A DNA stretch of 64,000 nt from Pseudomonas saudimassiliensis (GTDB lineage Bacteria; Pseudomonadota; Gammaproteobacteria; Pseudomonadales; Pseudomonadaceae). The notes under the pieces are model-generated. The model did no database searches and was not told the origin of the DNA. It saw only the letters and a list, made by a program, of their open reading frames with translations. Location of the stretch: the NCBI RefSeq assembly GCF_000939975.1, contig NZ_LK391969.1, positions 124,001 through 188,000 on the forward strand, in the 5' to 3' direction. Positions 17,164 to 25,769 of this stretch are shown here, piece after piece. Within the stretch, counting starts at the first letter, position 1, and every line of letters begins with the position of its first letter. The translations under genes and the position numbers were made by a program.

Positions 17164-17823
17164 TTACAGCCCCAGCCGCGTCGCCAACCAGTTGCGGATG
17201 TCATTGATCTCGGCGGGGCAGACCTCATGGGCCATGGGGTAGGCGTGCCAGGTAGTGGCATGGCCAGCGGCCTGCAACAGGTCATGGGCCCTGCGGCCCA
17301 TCTCCGGCTGCAGGATGTCGTCATGCAGGCCGTGGGCGAAGAAGGCCTCAAGGGTCGGCCCCTGCTGCTCGGCCAGCACTTGTTCGACGGTAGGGCCATA
17401 GGTCGACAATGCCATGACGCCGCCCAGGGGCAGGCCGCTCTCCAGGGCGGTATGCAGGATGACCGCACCGCCCTGGGAGAAGCCGGCGAGGATGATGCGT
17501 TCGGCGGCGATGCCGGCGGTTATCTGCTCATCAATCAGCCCGCGCACCATGGCCACGGACTCCGCCATCTGCGCCATGTTCATCACCCGCTGCGGGCTGA
17601 TGCTGAGAATGTCGAACCAGCACGGCATGGGATAGCCGCCGTTGATGGTTACCGGGCGGGTGGGCGCCTGGGGGAAGATGAAGCGCACCCGATGGTCCGC
17701 CGGCAGCTCCAGTGCCTTGACCACCGGGACGAAGTCATAGCGATCCGCGCCCAGACCGTGCAGCCAGATGACGCAGGCATCGGCCGGCTGCGGGGATTCG
17801 ATGATCAGGGCTTGGTTCGACAT
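17164..17823 (-). CDS. Carboxylesterase, phospholipase/carboxylesterase family
   Basis: This 219-residue cytosolic esterase has LHGLGAD near residue 21 (oxyanion), Ser116 in GFSQGGA, and likely Asp and His in the GLHDDILQPEMG and PMAHEVCPAEI segments. It matches the small carboxylesterase group that hydrolyses short-chain esters and lysophospholipids (EstB/YpfH-like). It is followed by rhlB and preceded by efpL at a spacing of nine bases, so it is probably co-transcribed with efpL. The natural substrate is not evident. Confidence 0.88.
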   Translation of the reverse strand: MSNQALIIESPQPADACVIWLHGLGADRYDFVPVVKALELPADHRVRFIFPQAPTRPVTINGGYPMPCWFDILSISPQRVMNMAQMAESVAMVRGLIDEQITAGIAAERIILAGFSQGGAVILHTALESGLPLGGVMALSTYGPTVEQVLAEQQGPTLEAFFAHGLHDDILQPEMGRRAHDLLQAAGHATTWHAYPMAHEVCPAEINDIRNWLATRLGL

Positions 17824-17832
17824 GATGACTCC

Positions 17833-18399
17833 TCAGGCGCGCGACATGAACTTGCCGCTCTCGGTATTGATGCGGACGACTTCGCCGGTCTCCAGGTATT
17901 CCGGAATCTGGATCTCCAGACCACTGGCGAAACGGGCTGTCTTGGTACGGGCACTGGCTGATGAACCCTTGATGGCAGGCGGCGTTTCCTCGATGGCCAT
18001 CTCCACCACCGCCGGCAGCTCCACGCCCACCAGGTTGCCTTCCACTACCAGGCCATACAGCCCCTGGATGCCATCATGCAGGTACGGGATCTGTTCCTCA
18101 AGGGCATCGGCGTTCAGGGTGAACTGGGTGAAGTCCTCGTTATCCATGAAGGTGTAGCCGTCCGCGTCCTGATACAGGTACTGCACCGCGCGCTTCTGGA
18201 AGTCGATGGGGGTCAGGAAGTCGTCGCCGGTGAGGCTCTGGTCTAGCTTCTGCTTGGTTTGCACATGGTTGAAGCGCACCTTGTACAGCGTCGTGCCGCT
18301 GCGTGAAGAGGGACTCTTCACGTCAATCTGCGACACGATATACGGCTGGTTGTTGATCTGGATGATCTGGCCTTTTTTCAGTTCGGCGGCTTTCGGCAT
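17833..18399 (-). CDS. efpL: Elongation factor P-like protein EfpL (YeiP)
   Basis: This 188-residue, three-domain EF-P paralogue has the loop SPSSRSGTTLYK, with Arg33 at the tip instead of the modified lysine of classical EF-P. That is the hallmark of the EfpL/YeiP branch. EF-P family proteins relieve ribosome stalling at proline-rich stretches, and EfpL acts without the lysine modification enzymes. It is separated from mscK by 29 bases and sits in the same leftward run. Confidence 0.9.
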   Translation of the reverse strand: MPKAAELKKGQIIQINNQPYIVSQIDVKSPSSRSGTTLYKVRFNHVQTKQKLDQSLTGDDFLTPIDFQKRAVQYLYQDADGYTFMDNEDFTQFTLNADALEEQIPYLHDGIQGLYGLVVEGNLVGVELPAVVEMAIEETPPAIKGSSASARTKTARFASGLEIQIPEYLETGEVVRINTESGKFMSRA

Positions 18400-18428
18400 G
18401 GCGCTGGCTCGGTGAGGATAAAGAGGTG

Positions 18429-21400
18429 TTATTGTGCTTTTTCACCCTCTGGCGACGCAAGCGGCGCGTTGTCTTCCGTACGGCTGGATATCAACTGCTG
18501 CTGGCCCGCGCTGTTGAGCAGATTGATGTCCATCTGGCGCGCGGCGATCTCGATGCCGTGCTCGGCGAACAGCCGGTCGATCTCGCGGTTGGTCTCGTCA
18601 ATGGCAGCGTTGCGGTCGTCGAGCTGGCGCACGTGCATGCGCAGCTCGTGCTCCAGGCGGTGGTCGTTGAATTCAAGGAAGAATACCAGCGGTTCGGGGT
18701 CGTCCAGCACCCGCGGGTTGCCCTGGGCGATCTGTAACAGCAGCCGGCGAACCAGCTCCACATCCGAGCCATTGGCGACAGCGACCCTGACCGTGACCCG
18801 GGTGACGGTGTCGGACAGCGACCAGTTGATCAGATGCTCGGTGACGAAGGTCTTGTTGGGGACGATGATTTCCTTGCGGTCGAAGTCGGTGATGGTGGTG
18901 GCGCGGATGCGGATGCGGTTTACTGTGCCCGACAGGTTGCCGATGGTTACCACATCGCCGATGCGTACCGGCCGCTCGAACAGGATGATCAGTCCGGAGA
19001 CGAAGTTGGCGAAGATTTCCTGCAGGCCGAAGCCCAGCCCCACACCGAGCGCCGCCACCAGCCACTGCAGCTTGTTCCAGCTGACTCCCAGACTGGCCAG
19101 GAAGCCGATGATGCCGATGCCGACGATCAGATAGCTGAGCAGGGTGGTGATGGCATAGCTGCTGCCCTGGCGCAGCTCCATGCGTGACAACACCAGTATC
19201 TCCAGCAGTCCGGGAATATTGCGCGCCAGGGTAATGGTCAGGCCGGCAATGATGAGCGCGCCGAGCAGGTCGCCGGCACTGAGCGGCGCCATCAGCGGGT
19301 TATCAGCGGTGCCGCTGTTGTACTCCCACAGGGTAATGGATTCGAGATAGGAGGCGGCGCTGATCAGATCGGACCAGACCAGATAGATCAACACGCTGAA
19401 CAGGATCAGCAACCCCAGGCGGCCGAGGCGCAGGGATTGCTGGTTGATCTGTTCCAGTTTGAGCTCGGGGATCTCCAGCGGGGTGTCATTCGGGGTGCCC
19501 CCGGCCGCCTCTTCGGCCTGGCGCTTGCTGATTGCCCGTTGATACGCCAGATGCCGGCCGGCTACCCGCAGGTTGCGCACCACTATGCCCTGCAGCAGTA
19601 TCCAGGCGGTGATCAGATAGAGTGTATCGATCATGCGGTCGGCCAGACGCACCGCGGTGTAGTGATAACCCCAGATGGTCATCCCGGCCAGGATCAGCGG
19701 CGCCATGACCAGCAGCACCGAGGCGGCGAAGTGGAAAACCCGCGAGTTATTCAGTGGCTCGCTCTGGCGCATCATGCGGCCGATGAACAGGCTGAACAAG
19801 GCAAGGGTGGTGATCATCACCAGGCGGCCCAGCACATCCTTGTCCAGGTGCTCGGGGTTGGTGGTGGCCACGCTGATCACCAGCACCATGGGCAGCAGCA
19901 CCCAGGCCAGGCGCCTGGTCAGCTTGCGCAGCCGCGCGACCTTGGCCGCCGACCAGCGGAAGTGGCGGATGGTGATGCCCTGGGCATCGAACAGGCGGTA
20001 CATCAGGTGCAAGGCGAACCAGCTCATGGCCAGGTGGCGCAGCGCCCGCCCGAGGGTGGGCATCGCTGGCGTCTCGCCGTATTCCAGGGCGAAGCCGGTC
20101 CCGCCCAGCAGTATCGGGAGGGGCAGCACCCACACCGCAGTCAGCAGCAGCGCCAGGGGGGTGGTGCGCTGGCTGTCGTAGCGGTAATGGCCGACCTCCG
20201 CGTGCAGTTGCTGCAGGCGGCTGACCAGACGTTTGCGCAGCAGCAGCGGTAGCGCGGCCAGTGCCAGCAGCAGGATAAGCCAGCCGGGATGATCCTTGAG
20301 GGTCAGCAGAAAGCGCTGGGTCTGCGCCACCGGCTGCAGGTCCTGCCACTGGGACAGCATCTGCTCGGGCAGGTCCAGTATCCAGCTACGGCTGATCGGT
20401 GGGTTGCTGGCCACCCAGAACAGTTGGTCATCGATGGTCTGGCGCAGCTTGGTGCCAAGGTCTTGCAGTTGGGTTTCGCTGATCTGCAGCGCAATGGCTT
20501 CGCCCAGCAGGGTATTGATGTGCGTGCTGAGCTGTTCAACCAGGGTCGCCCGGCTACGGACCAGCTGCTGCAGATCGTCCTGCAATGTCTCGCGCTGATC
20601 CTCCGGTACCTGATTGAGCAGGCGCTGGAGATAGGCTTCGGGATTGCGCAGCTGCTCGCGCAGCTGATTGATTTCGAACTGGCGCAGGCGCATGTCCGCG
20701 ACCGACTCGGTCAAGGTGCGGTCGATCTTCACCGCCGGCAATGTCAGCTTTTCCTGGTGTAGGATGCGCGACAGCAGCAGGCTGCCCTCCAGCACACTGA
20801 TCTGTTGATCCAGCGCACTGGCCTGTTGGGTAAGGAAGTCGATCTGTTGGGTTATCTGGATGTTGCGGCGCGACAGCGCGCTGATCTGGTTGGATGATTC
20901 CAGCAGCTCTTCGCTGATCCGTTGGTTGATCAGGCTTTGCTTGTGCAGCAGTTGGTGATTGCTGATCTGCTCGGCCTCGGCGGTGGTATCGCTGATCACC
21001 TGTTCCGAGAGGCTGCGCCGTTTTTCGTCAATGACATCCTGTAATACATTGATTTCCCGGTCGATCTTGTCCAGCTCGGCAAGCAGCAGGCGGCGTTTCT
21101 CATTGGCCAGGTCGAGCAGGATATTGTTACCGGATAACTGCTGGCGGAGCAGGTTGCTGGAATGTTCCAGACTCAGCACTTCCGCTTCGGCCGCATCGAT
21201 GCGTGCCTGGTTCAGTTGGCTCTGGGGCTGACGTTGCAGCTGGCGCAGTTGCTCGTTGAGCTCGGTGACCCGCGACTGGTTGGCGGAAATGCGGCTCTGG
21301 GTCTTTTCCGGACGGGTTTCTGCGGCGATCAGGTCGCTGTTGACCCGGGTCAGCTCGTTCTGCCAGTCATACATGCGTGCCACCAAGTCGCCCAGAGTGG

Positions 21401-21770
21401 CATCCAGGGTCTGCATGCTGCTGGGCGAAAACCGCTGGCGCAGGCGTTCCTCATTGACCGGCTGCAGGGAATCGATCTGCTGGCGTAATCGGCGCAGCTC
21501 ATCCGGCGCATTGTCGAGGGTTTGCTGCAGGGCGGTCTGCTCCTCCTGCAGGGACTCGATGCGCTGCAGCGCGGCCAGGGTCTGCTGCCAGGCTTCCTGC
21601 AGTTGCTGCTGTTCGGCCGCCGACCGACCGCTGTCGGGCAGCGCGGCAATGTCCGCCTGCAATCGCTCGATAGCACTGGTATCGCCGTCTTCGTCCTGGG
21701 CATGGGCCATAAAGGGCAACCACGACAGGCAGGCGAGCAGGAGGAGGGGCAACAGTTTGAAGCGAGGCAT
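18429..21770 (-). CDS. mscK: Mechanosensitive channel MscK/KefA type
   Basis: This 1113-residue inner-membrane channel has a signal peptide (1-24), a long periplasmic coiled-coil domain rich in Gln and Leu (about 30-480), a block of membrane spans (about 490-880) and a C-terminal MscS pore and beta domain with GLGFGLQEIFANFVSG near residue 905 and RPVRIGDVV. MscK channels release solutes under hypo-osmotic tension and are potassium-sensitive. The length is normal for the family and the gene is intact. Confidence 0.93.
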   Translation of the reverse strand: MPRFKLLPLLLLACLSWLPFMAHAQDEDGDTSAIERLQADIAALPDSGRSAAEQQQLQEAWQQTLAALQRIESLQEEQTALQQTLDNAPDELRRLRQQIDSLQPVNEERLRQRFSPSSMQTLDATLGDLVARMYDWQNELTRVNSDLIAAETRPEKTQSRISANQSRVTELNEQLRQLQRQPQSQLNQARIDAAEAEVLSLEHSSNLLRQQLSGNNILLDLANEKRRLLLAELDKIDREINVLQDVIDEKRRSLSEQVISDTTAEAEQISNHQLLHKQSLINQRISEELLESSNQISALSRRNIQITQQIDFLTQQASALDQQISVLEGSLLLSRILHQEKLTLPAVKIDRTLTESVADMRLRQFEINQLREQLRNPEAYLQRLLNQVPEDQRETLQDDLQQLVRSRATLVEQLSTHINTLLGEAIALQISETQLQDLGTKLRQTIDDQLFWVASNPPISRSWILDLPEQMLSQWQDLQPVAQTQRFLLTLKDHPGWLILLLALAALPLLLRKRLVSRLQQLHAEVGHYRYDSQRTTPLALLLTAVWVLPLPILLGGTGFALEYGETPAMPTLGRALRHLAMSWFALHLMYRLFDAQGITIRHFRWSAAKVARLRKLTRRLAWVLLPMVLVISVATTNPEHLDKDVLGRLVMITTLALFSLFIGRMMRQSEPLNNSRVFHFAASVLLVMAPLILAGMTIWGYHYTAVRLADRMIDTLYLITAWILLQGIVVRNLRVAGRHLAYQRAISKRQAEEAAGGTPNDTPLEIPELKLEQINQQSLRLGRLGLLILFSVLIYLVWSDLISAASYLESITLWEYNSGTADNPLMAPLSAGDLLGALIIAGLTITLARNIPGLLEILVLSRMELRQGSSYAITTLLSYLIVGIGIIGFLASLGVSWNKLQWLVAALGVGLGFGLQEIFANFVSGLIILFERPVRIGDVVTIGNLSGTVNRIRIRATTITDFDRKEIIVPNKTFVTEHLINWSLSDTVTRVTVRVAVANGSDVELVRRLLLQIAQGNPRVLDDPEPLVFFLEFNDHRLEHELRMHVRQLDDRNAAIDETNREIDRLFAEHGIEIAARQMDINLLNSAGQQQLISSRTEDNAPLASPEGEKAQ

Positions 21771-21873
21771 GAAGGACGATCCGCAGTGAGCTGATCGCTA
21801 GGGTAGACCTCGGTGCGAGGGAAGGAAAGGGGGCGGGATGTCAGACGGATAAGACAACAGCCGGCCCATCAAG

Positions 21874-21912
21874 CCCCTCTCCCCTTGCGGAAGAGGGGTG
21901 GGCGAGAGGGGG
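21874..21912. repeat. Short C/T-rich palindromic element
   Basis: CCCCTCTCCCCTTGCGG followed by AAGAGGGGTGGGCGAGAGGG forms imperfect pairing arms like the ends of the long elements at 57849 and 63573. It lies in the gap between mscK and the acyl-CoA dehydrogenase, immediately 3' of the dehydrogenase stop. Confidence 0.6.
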
Positions 21913-21917
21913 AGGGT

Positions 21918-23720
21918 TTAGAACCACCCATCCCGCATTTCCATGCAGGTCTGATCCCGGGCATCCAGCAGGTTCAATTCGTGGTGGCAGGCCGGCACTT
22001 CCCAGGTCAGGAAGTAGCGCGCAGCCTGCAGTTTGCCGCGGTAGAACGCCTCGTCGGCGCTGTTGCCGCGGGCCAGGCCTTCCTCGGCACGAATGGCCTG
22101 CTCCAGCCAGCGCCAGCCGATGACGGTGTGGCCGAAGACCTTCATGTACAACGCCGAGTTGGCCAGGGTTTCGTTGACCTTGCCGCTGCCCAGATCGCCC
22201 AGCAGGCCCTGGGTTGTGGTCTGCAGGCGTTGCAGCAGTTGTTCCAGCGGCGCGCGCAATTCCTGCAGCGATGCATGCTCGCCGGCGCGCTGGACGCTGC
22301 TTTCGATCAGGCCGATCAGCTGGCGCAGGCCCGCGCCCTTGTTCTGGGTCAGCTTGCGTGCCAGCAGGTCCAGCGACTGGATGCCGTGGGTGCCTTCATG
22401 GATCGGGTTCAGGCGATTGTCGCGGTAGTACTGCTCCACCGGGTATTCCCGGGTATAGCCGTGGCCACCGAGGATCTGGATCGCCAGTTCGTTGGCCTTG
22501 AGGCAGAACTCGGAGGGCCAGGACTTGACGATGGGCGTTAGCAGGTCCAGCAGCTCGTGGGCCAGCTGGCGCTGCTCGTCGCTGGTGCCGGTCTTGCCGT
22601 CATCCACCAGACGGGCGCAGAACAGGCCGAGGTCGAAGGCACCTTCCACATAGGCCTTCTGGGTCAGCAGCATGCGACGGATATCGGCGTGCTCCACCAG
22701 CGCCACCTGCGGGCTGCTTGGATCCTTGCCATCGGGGTGACGACCCTGCGGCCGCTCCCGGGCGTAGTTCAGGGAATACAGGTAACCGGCGTAGCCGAGC
22801 ATGATGGCGCCCATGCCGACGCCGATACGGGCCTCGTTCATCATCTGGAACATGTAGGTCAGGCCCTTGTGCGGCTCGCCCACCAGATAACCCACGCAGT
22901 TACCGTTGTCGCCAAAGTTCAGTGCGGTGGAGGTGGTACCGCGCCAGCCCATCTTGTGGAACAGGCCGGCCAGCACCACGTCGTTGCGCTCGCCCAGGCT
23001 GCCGTCATCGTTGACCAGGAACTTGGGCACGATGAACAGGGAGATGCCTTTGACGCCGGGCGGGGCATCGGGCAGCTTGGCCAGCACCATGTGCACGATG
23101 TTTTCCGACAGCGGATGATCGCCAGCGGAGATGAAGATCTTGTTGCCCTTGATGCGGTAGGTACCATCGCCAGCCGGCTCGGCGCGGGTGCGCAGGTCGG
23201 ACAGCGACGAGCCGGCATGGGGCTCGGTCAATGCCATGGTGCCGAAGAAGCGGCCTTCGATCATTGGTTGGAAGAAGCGCTTTTTCTGGTCTTCGGTGCC
23301 GAAGGTGCCGATCAGGTTGCTGGCGCCCATGGTCAGCATCGGGTAGGACGAGGTGGCAATGTTGGCCGACTGGAAGTGCGCGAAGCAGGCGCGCGACAGC
23401 AGGTTCGGCAGCTGCATGCCGCCCTCCTCGAAACTGCGCCCGGCATTCTGGAAGCCGGCTTCGATAAAGGCGTCCACCGCCGGCTTGACCTCGGGGATCA
23501 GGGTGGCGGCGCCATCCACGTACTCCGGCTCGTTCTCGTCGCTCTTGCGGTTGTGCGGGGCGAAGTATTTCTCGGCGATCTGCCGGGCCGTATCCAGCGC
23601 GGCATCGAAGGTTTCCCGGTTGTGGTCGGCGAACCGCTCACGCTGGGTCAGTTCTTCGGCATTGAGCACTTCGTAGAGTTCGAATGCCAGGTTACGGGAG
23701 TCGAGCAAGGTGTCGGTCAT
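21918..23720 (-). CDS. Acyl-CoA dehydrogenase (600-residue, with C-terminal extension)
   Basis: This 600-residue flavoenzyme introduces the alpha-beta double bond in acyl-CoA. FAD and substrate-contact segments are visible: MALTEPHAGSSLSDL, GDGTYRIKGNKIFISAGDH and the C-terminal ILGGHGYTREYPVEQYYRD with its conserved glycines. The region beyond residue 450 is the extra helical domain of the long bacterial acyl-CoA dehydrogenases. It is paralogous to the gene at 30931. Its electron acceptor (ETF) genes are not in the window, and chain-length preference cannot be read from sequence. Confidence 0.9.
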   Translation of the reverse strand: MTDTLLDSRNLAFELYEVLNAEELTQRERFADHNRETFDAALDTARQIAEKYFAPHNRKSDENEPEYVDGAATLIPEVKPAVDAFIEAGFQNAGRSFEEGGMQLPNLLSRACFAHFQSANIATSSYPMLTMGASNLIGTFGTEDQKKRFFQPMIEGRFFGTMALTEPHAGSSLSDLRTRAEPAGDGTYRIKGNKIFISAGDHPLSENIVHMVLAKLPDAPPGVKGISLFIVPKFLVNDDGSLGERNDVVLAGLFHKMGWRGTTSTALNFGDNGNCVGYLVGEPHKGLTYMFQMMNEARIGVGMGAIMLGYAGYLYSLNYARERPQGRHPDGKDPSSPQVALVEHADIRRMLLTQKAYVEGAFDLGLFCARLVDDGKTGTSDEQRQLAHELLDLLTPIVKSWPSEFCLKANELAIQILGGHGYTREYPVEQYYRDNRLNPIHEGTHGIQSLDLLARKLTQNKGAGLRQLIGLIESSVQRAGEHASLQELRAPLEQLLQRLQTTTQGLLGDLGSGKVNETLANSALYMKVFGHTVIGWRWLEQAIRAEEGLARGNSADEAFYRGKLQAARYFLTWEVPACHHELNLLDARDQTCMEMRDGWF

Positions 23721-23804
23721 GGCTGCTGCCCTTCAAGGTCGTCTCACGACAGGCTGCGTGCGGCCGGGTTGCTGGCTACGCGCGCGGGTCGGAGGTTGGA
23801 TAAT

Positions 23805-23831
23805 AATGTGCCGCAGTGTATGCGGCACATT
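23805..23831. promoter_or_regulatory. Perfect 11-bp inverted repeat between srkA and the acyl-CoA dehydrogenase
   Basis: AATGTGCCGCA and TGCGGCACATT flank a 5-base GTGTA spacer. The element lies 52 bases beyond the srkA stop and about 85 bases upstream of the dehydrogenase start, both leftward. It could be a terminator hairpin for srkA (no T-run, only ATTATTATCC follows) or an operator for the dehydrogenase; neither is established. Confidence 0.5.
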
Positions 23832-23882
23832 ACCAGCGGGGGAACAGCCATTGATGGTATTGATACAAGGGGATCAAAAATC

Positions 23883-24857
23883 TCAGAACAGCCGCAGGGG
23901 CGGCTCGTCCAGTGCGGCGCGCTGCTCGCGCAGGGTGAGAATCTGCTCGGCCCAGTAGCGCTCGCTGGCAAACCAGGGGAAGTGCATGGGAAAGGCGGGG
24001 TCATCCCAACGCCGCGCCAGCCAGGCACTGTAGTGCATGAGCCGCAGGCTGCGCAGCGATTCGATCAGGGGCAATTGGCGCGGATCAAAGTCATGGAATT
24101 CGTTGTAGCCATCAACCAGTTCGGACAGTTGGGCCTGCCGCTGATCACGCTCGCCCGAGAGCATCATCCACAGATCCTGGATCGCCGGACCGCGGCGGCA
24201 GTCATCCATGTCGACCATATAGAGACTGTCGTCCCGCCATAGCAGGTTGCCCACGTGCAGGTCACCGTGCAGGCGAATGCTCTGGTAAGGGTGGTCGCGG
24301 TAGATCTGGTCGATCCGCGCCAAGAGGTCGTCGGCCACCGAAAAATAGGCCGGGCGCAGGTTCTCCGGCACGCTGTCGTGTTCGCGTAGCCAGGCGATGC
24401 ATTCGTGGCCGAAGCTCTGCGGCGTCAATTCGGGCCGTTCGACAAAGGGCTGCATGGCACCCACGGCGTGCAGACGGCCAAGCAATCGACCGAGCATGAG
24501 GAGATGGTCCGGGTTGTCGAATTCCGGTGCGCGCCCGCCAAAGCGCTTGAACAGGCTGAAGCGGAAGCCCGCAAATTCGAACAGCGTCTGGCCATCGATC
24601 TGCATCGGCGGGATCACCGGGATGTCCCGTTCGGCCAGCTCCAGGGAGAACTGGTGCTCCTCGAGAATGGCCGCATCGCTCCAGCGCTCGGGGCGGTAGA
24701 ACTTGGCAATCAGTGGTTGAGCACCTTCGATACCGATCTGGAACACGCGGTTCTCGTAACTGTTCAGCGTCAGGGTTCGAGCGTCGCTGACAAAGCCGAG
24801 CGACTCCACCGCATCCAGCACGGTATCGGGGGTCAGCAGGGCGAAAGGGTGACTCAT
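23883..24857 (-). CDS. srkA: Stress response kinase A (SrkA/YihE/RdoA)
   Basis: This 324-residue aminoglycoside-phosphotransferase-fold Ser/Thr kinase has SYENRVFQIG at the nucleotide pocket, catalytic HGDLHVGNLLW and the metal site MVDMDDCRRGPAIQDLW. SrkA counters programmed death and envelope stress in Escherichia coli, where it is linked to dsbA; here the neighbours are comF and an acyl-CoA dehydrogenase. The start at ATG 24857 gives MSHPFALLTPDTVLDAV, matching the family start. Confidence 0.92.
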   Translation of the reverse strand: MSHPFALLTPDTVLDAVESLGFVSDARTLTLNSYENRVFQIGIEGAQPLIAKFYRPERWSDAAILEEHQFSLELAERDIPVIPPMQIDGQTLFEFAGFRFSLFKRFGGRAPEFDNPDHLLMLGRLLGRLHAVGAMQPFVERPELTPQSFGHECIAWLREHDSVPENLRPAYFSVADDLLARIDQIYRDHPYQSIRLHGDLHVGNLLWRDDSLYMVDMDDCRRGPAIQDLWMMLSGERDQRQAQLSELVDGYNEFHDFDPRQLPLIESLRSLRLMHYSAWLARRWDDPAFPMHFPWFASERYWAEQILTLREQRAALDEPPLRLF

Positions 24858-24978
24858 ATTCAGCTCCAGGCAGGACGCGGCAAGCTGCAGTGGTCCGCAT
24901 CAATAAGGTGATAGCACAGTTGCCTGCAGCTTACAGGATTGCCGACCTACGCGGTGGCCAGTCACAGGCATAGCGGTT

Positions 24979-25695
24979 TTATGGCGTGCGCGCGACACAC
25001 CAGATACTGACGCTGGCGGCTCCTGCGGCCAGCAGGGTGCGGCTGGCCTCGTTGGCCGTGGTGCCGGTGGTTACCACGTCATCGAGCAGGGCGATGTGTT
25101 TGCCGTTGACCCGATCCGGGTGGGTGCAGGCGAAAGCATTGCGCAGATTCTGCCGGCGGGCCTGGGCATCCAGCCCTTGCTGGGGTGCCGTGGGCTGCTG
25201 GCGTATCAGGCTCGTACGATCCAGTGGCAGGCGCAGCGCCCGGGCAATCGGGCGCGCCAGTTCCAGGGCCTGGTTATAGCCGCGCTGGGCTTGCCGGGCG
25301 CGGTGCAGCGGCAACGGTATCACCAGATCCGGCAGGGCTTGTTCGTGTGCGTGGTAATGATGCTTGACGGCCTGCAACAGCAGGCGTGCCAGGAGCCGGC
25401 CATAGGTTAGCTGCTGGTGGTATTTGAACGCTGGGATCAGGCTGTCCAGCGGAAAACCGTAGCGAAAGGGCACGACCACTTGGGCAAAGGCCGGGGCCTG
25501 CTGCAGGCATTTACCGCACAGCAGATCGGCCTGGGGCAAGGGCAACGCGCAGCAGCGGCACGCCGGTCCCAGCCAGGGAAGGTCATTGAGGCAACCATGA
25601 CATAGGCATTCGGGAATGCCGCTGGCGTTGCCCAGACAAAGCAGGCATCGATTGAGATGGTTAAAAGATAGCCAGTTGTAAACCGTATTCTTCAT
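24979..25695 (-). CDS. comF: ComF family phosphoribosyltransferase-like protein
   Basis: This 238-residue protein has an N-terminal zinc-ribbon-like set of cysteine pairs (CLLC, CLCHGC, CRCCALP and CGKC) and a C-terminal phosphoribosyltransferase motif LLDDVVTTGTTANEASRTL. ComF supports DNA uptake in naturally competent bacteria, probably near the inner membrane, and it is conserved beside the biotin genes in Pseudomonas. It is divergent from bioB; the left arm of the BirA-like operator lies inside its first codons. Confidence 0.9.
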   Translation of the reverse strand: MKNTVYNWLSFNHLNRCLLCLGNASGIPECLCHGCLNDLPWLGPACRCCALPLPQADLLCGKCLQQAPAFAQVVVPFRYGFPLDSLIPAFKYHQQLTYGRLLARLLLQAVKHHYHAHEQALPDLVIPLPLHRARQAQRGYNQALELARPIARALRLPLDRTSLIRQQPTAPQQGLDAQARRQNLRNAFACTHPDRVNGKHIALLDDVVTTGTTANEASRTLLAAGAASVSIWCVARTP

Positions 25696-25708
25696 ATTTG
25701 GTTGACAG
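25676..25708 (+). promoter_or_regulatory. BirA (biotin repressor) operator-like palindrome upstream of bioB
   Basis: TTGTAAACC (25676-25684), a 15-base spacer and GGTTGACAG (25700-25708) match the known BirA operator TTGTAAACC-N14/16-GGTTTACAA. The left arm is perfect and the right arm matches at seven of nine positions. The right arm overlaps the bioB -35 element, as expected for repression by biotinyl-AMP-loaded BirA. The left arm falls within codons 5-7 of comF. Binding is inferred; birA is not in the window. Confidence 0.65.
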
Positions 25709-25729
25709 TATCCTTGCCGTCATTATCAT
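25702..25729 (+). promoter_or_regulatory. Sigma-70 promoter for the biotin operon
   Basis: TTGACA (25702-25707) is a perfect -35 and TATCAT (25724-25729) a good -10, with a 16-base spacer, 41 bases before the bioB ATG. The -35 sits within the BirA-like operator. Confidence 0.65.
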
Positions 25730-25769
25730 GCGTTGCATTGATCGCCCTGAATAAAACCAAGGAAAGCCG

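Noticed and set aside
23845-23880. Possible Anr box TTGAT...ATCAA downstream of srkA
   Set aside because: The half-sites are eight bases apart rather than the required four.
22557-24242. 561-residue plus-strand open frame
   Set aside because: It is antisense to the acyl-CoA dehydrogenase and srkA, and its His/Gly/Gln-rich composition is typical of a shadow of GC-rich genes.
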